Both the position numbers and the translations under genes were made by a program. Below are positions 62,001 to 64,000 of a stretch of DNA of 64,000 nt, one piece after another (position 1 is the first letter of the stretch; every line of letters starts with the position of its first letter). The notes under the pieces were generated by a model. It was not told the DNA's origin. It made no database searches and saw nothing but the letters and a program-made list of their open reading frames with translations. This stretch comes from Taenia hydatigena (taxonomy: Eukaryota; Platyhelminthes; Cestoda; Cyclophyllidea; Taeniidae), in contig JADWOT020000005.1 of assembly GCA_036345935.2 (NCBI GenBank), forward strand, positions 19,012,369-19,076,368. The letters are read 5' to 3'.

Positions 62001-64000
62001 TTACCTCTTGCTCAAAATTCACAAAAAGGTATTTGTTCTCTGACCAAAAACGCCCTAAGCCTACTTTGTTGCTTTTAACTAAACACTTGGTTTGCGACAT
62101 GATCTCCATTAACCACCTACCATAAAGCTGTGAAGAGTGCGTGTCACAGGTGGCGCTAGCTTATTCTACTTGTCTTCTCATCTCCCTCCTCTATGTACCA
62201 AGTTGTCCCCTCTCCTGCAATATCCCTTATAAATTTCTATTTTTAAATGTACTTACATGTCTAGTTCTCCCCATACACACATTCGGAAGTGATGGTTGCA
62301 TTGCGCCGCGAGTGACATCACGAAGGCATTTGCACTATCATCTTCCTCCGGCTGGAATTTGGGCGTCTTCTAATTGTGGGTGATTCACCTAGCTTTACAT
62401 TTCTTTTCACCCCTTCTCCTAGCTGATGAAGCACGAATTCCAATCCTCTTTGTTTACCTTCTCTTCTATCCCTCCCCCTCTGCCTACTTTCATTTTGTTC
62501 GACGTCCTGCCAACAATGGTTTCAAATACGGAGCTTCCTACGGTGTGCGCCACATGCTATGTAGTCAAACAGAATGATTCAAAGGTTGTTTTTCACGACT
62601 TATGATAAGTGATTCGTTGTCTAGAAAAAGCTTTGGTTGGGTGACAATGGACTGCCTTTCGAGACAAGCTTCTGACTGCGCAACACTTCACCCTGGTGAC
62701 CAGTATCGGTTGATTCATTTAAGTTTGCAAGTCTATTCGATTCCTTGGTAAAATTTCCAGGACAGCAATACATCGAACTACCCTTGGACTGAGTTTTTTG
62801 CAATCTCAAAGGCGTGCCTTTATCCATTCGGTGCGAGGTTTGGTAAAGCTTCAAGTCCATCTGTAATTTGTGCAGCACCTGCTAGTATTGTGCTTACTTG
62901 GTGTATCGAGGACTGGTGTTTTTTGGTTGATTAATTTGTGCTGCGTGATCGCATATCAGTTTGCTTAAACGTTCGCATTTGACGTTGAATCTGTTGTAGA
63001 TCAGTCTACATGGAAACTAGGTCACCATCCGTTTGTCATTAGTTATGTGTGAACACCAGTTGTAGGGTAAGTGGATGTCCAAAAAACGAGCTTCTTACTA
63101 TCGGTTCCACTTTATGACCTCTGTTCTGCCCTTTATTATCTTGCGTTGGAACTTCTCCGACTCTTTTTAAAGGTGTTAATATTGCGGAAATCGAAGCCGT
63201 ATCAGGCCCTCATGCTAATGACTTGCTGGTGCTATGGGCTGGATGGTGGTACCTGCCTACCTTACGATTCTTTTTATTGCATTATTTGGGCCTTTCTGTG
63301 GTAAGTGATGTATTTTTGAAAATAAAGCCGTCCGTCAGCGCGTAACTTACTAACCTTCCGGTTCTTCATCTGGCCAACTCTTTGTTTGCTTGGCGTTTTA
63401 AACTATATTTTCTATTTCCACCGATCTTGCAATGGTAAACATTTTCGAAAATTATTCAAACTCTTCGCGACATAACCCCAGGAAATCACACATTTAAAAT
63501 CTACGAACTAGCATTTGTAATAATACTAAAAGCTGTCTCCTGACAGTGCTTTGTCTCAGGGCTGGGAGGAGTCAAATCCCTTCCCTCTCGTTACGCATTT
63601 TCCATTGTTGTAATTCGCACGAACTTTATCTAGCTAGTGCCTTTTAAAGCAATGTTTGCTCCCTTGGATTTTAACGCTGTAATCCATCGCTTTTCAAAAC
63701 TAACTATCGCTCGTCAGAGTGTAACGGGGCATTTAAATAATCCTTCTAACTTCTGAAAGTGACATAGGCTAATCTTCCTTTTACACAATCCAAACAAATT
63801 ACTTTATTATGCGAGTGAAGGTAAATGGAGGAAACACTTCGAATGGTAGGCATTAGCTATCATAGTCCGGTCTAGGGAGCAATTCGCTGCAAATTGCCGC
63901 TTTTCCATTGTTTACCTTCTTGACTACTCAGGTGTACTTTTGCAAGGTCCTGGTTGGATCTGGACTGGTGGCGGTTTTGCTGCGCCTCCCATGTTTGACC
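59020..64000 (+). other. Unassigned end of window, probably intron of the DRAK-like kinase
   Basis: Begins with a GTGAGT donor. No fragment encoding the APE motif or the conserved DxWxxG helix was recognised. A phase-compatible candidate exon (63171-63300) does not encode kinase sequence and is not accepted. Confidence 0.4.

Noticed and set aside
63171..63300. Phase-compatible exon candidate for the DRAK-like kinase
   Set aside because: Has an acceptor and donor, but the encoded sequence lacks the APE and DxWxxG motifs expected there.

Overview
This is eukaryotic nuclear DNA, most likely from a flatworm and probably a tapeworm (cestode). Evidence is the character of the HSP70, HSP90, MBOAT, PDK1 and DRAK-like genes, very short introns (38-89 bp) beside kilobase-scale ones, canonical GT-AG and one GC-AG splice site, and long AT-rich gene-poor stretches with simple repeats. 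The species cannot be fixed from sequence alone, and the cestode assignment is an inference.

Region 1 (1-36.5 kb) is a heat-shock chaperone cluster. It holds three intact cytosolic HSP70 genes (1522-3489 minus, 13000-14967 minus, 23252-25219 plus). It also holds one canonical HSP90 (17936-20206 minus, two exons), two copies of a divergent HSP90 paralogue (8818-11021 minus, 27198-29400 plus, two exons each) and one broken HSP70 (about 35.6-36.5 kb plus). The dominant structure is a nearly perfect inverted repeat with arms of about 9.5 kb (7471-16964 and 21262-30779). Each arm carries one HSP70 and one divergent HSP90, and a 4.3 kb spacer carries the canonical HSP90. All chaperone genes left of about 20.6 kb point left and all those right of it point right. 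Heat-shock elements, CCAAT boxes and TATA-like boxes precede the HSP70 genes and the canonical HSP90.

The three HSP70 proteins are identical. The outlying copy at 1522 shares a tract of about 1.93 kb with the arm copies in which I saw no difference, although its flanks are unrelated and its first and last codons carry clustered synonymous changes. This is the pattern expected of gene conversion. The broken HSP70 shares a 752 bp tract with the intact genes in the same way. The divergent HSP90 keeps its ATPase residues but has lost the acidic/basic linker and the C-terminal MEEVD motif.

Region 2 (30.8-41.3 kb) is gene-poor: a TGCAT-rich AT-rich stretch, a 430 bp TTCA tetranucleotide array inside a wide halo of decayed TTCA repeats, the HSP70 pseudogene, and copies of a small terminal-inverted-repeat element.

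Region 3 (42.1-54.2 kb, minus strand) has a membrane-bound O-acyltransferase of the MBOAT1/2 lysophospholipid acyltransferase type, split by an intron of about 8 kb, and an intronless PDK1 kinase (kinase plus PH domain) with an altered activation loop. Region 4 (56.4 kb to the end, plus strand) has the first four exons of a DRAK/STK17-like kinase; the rest was not found and may lie beyond the window.
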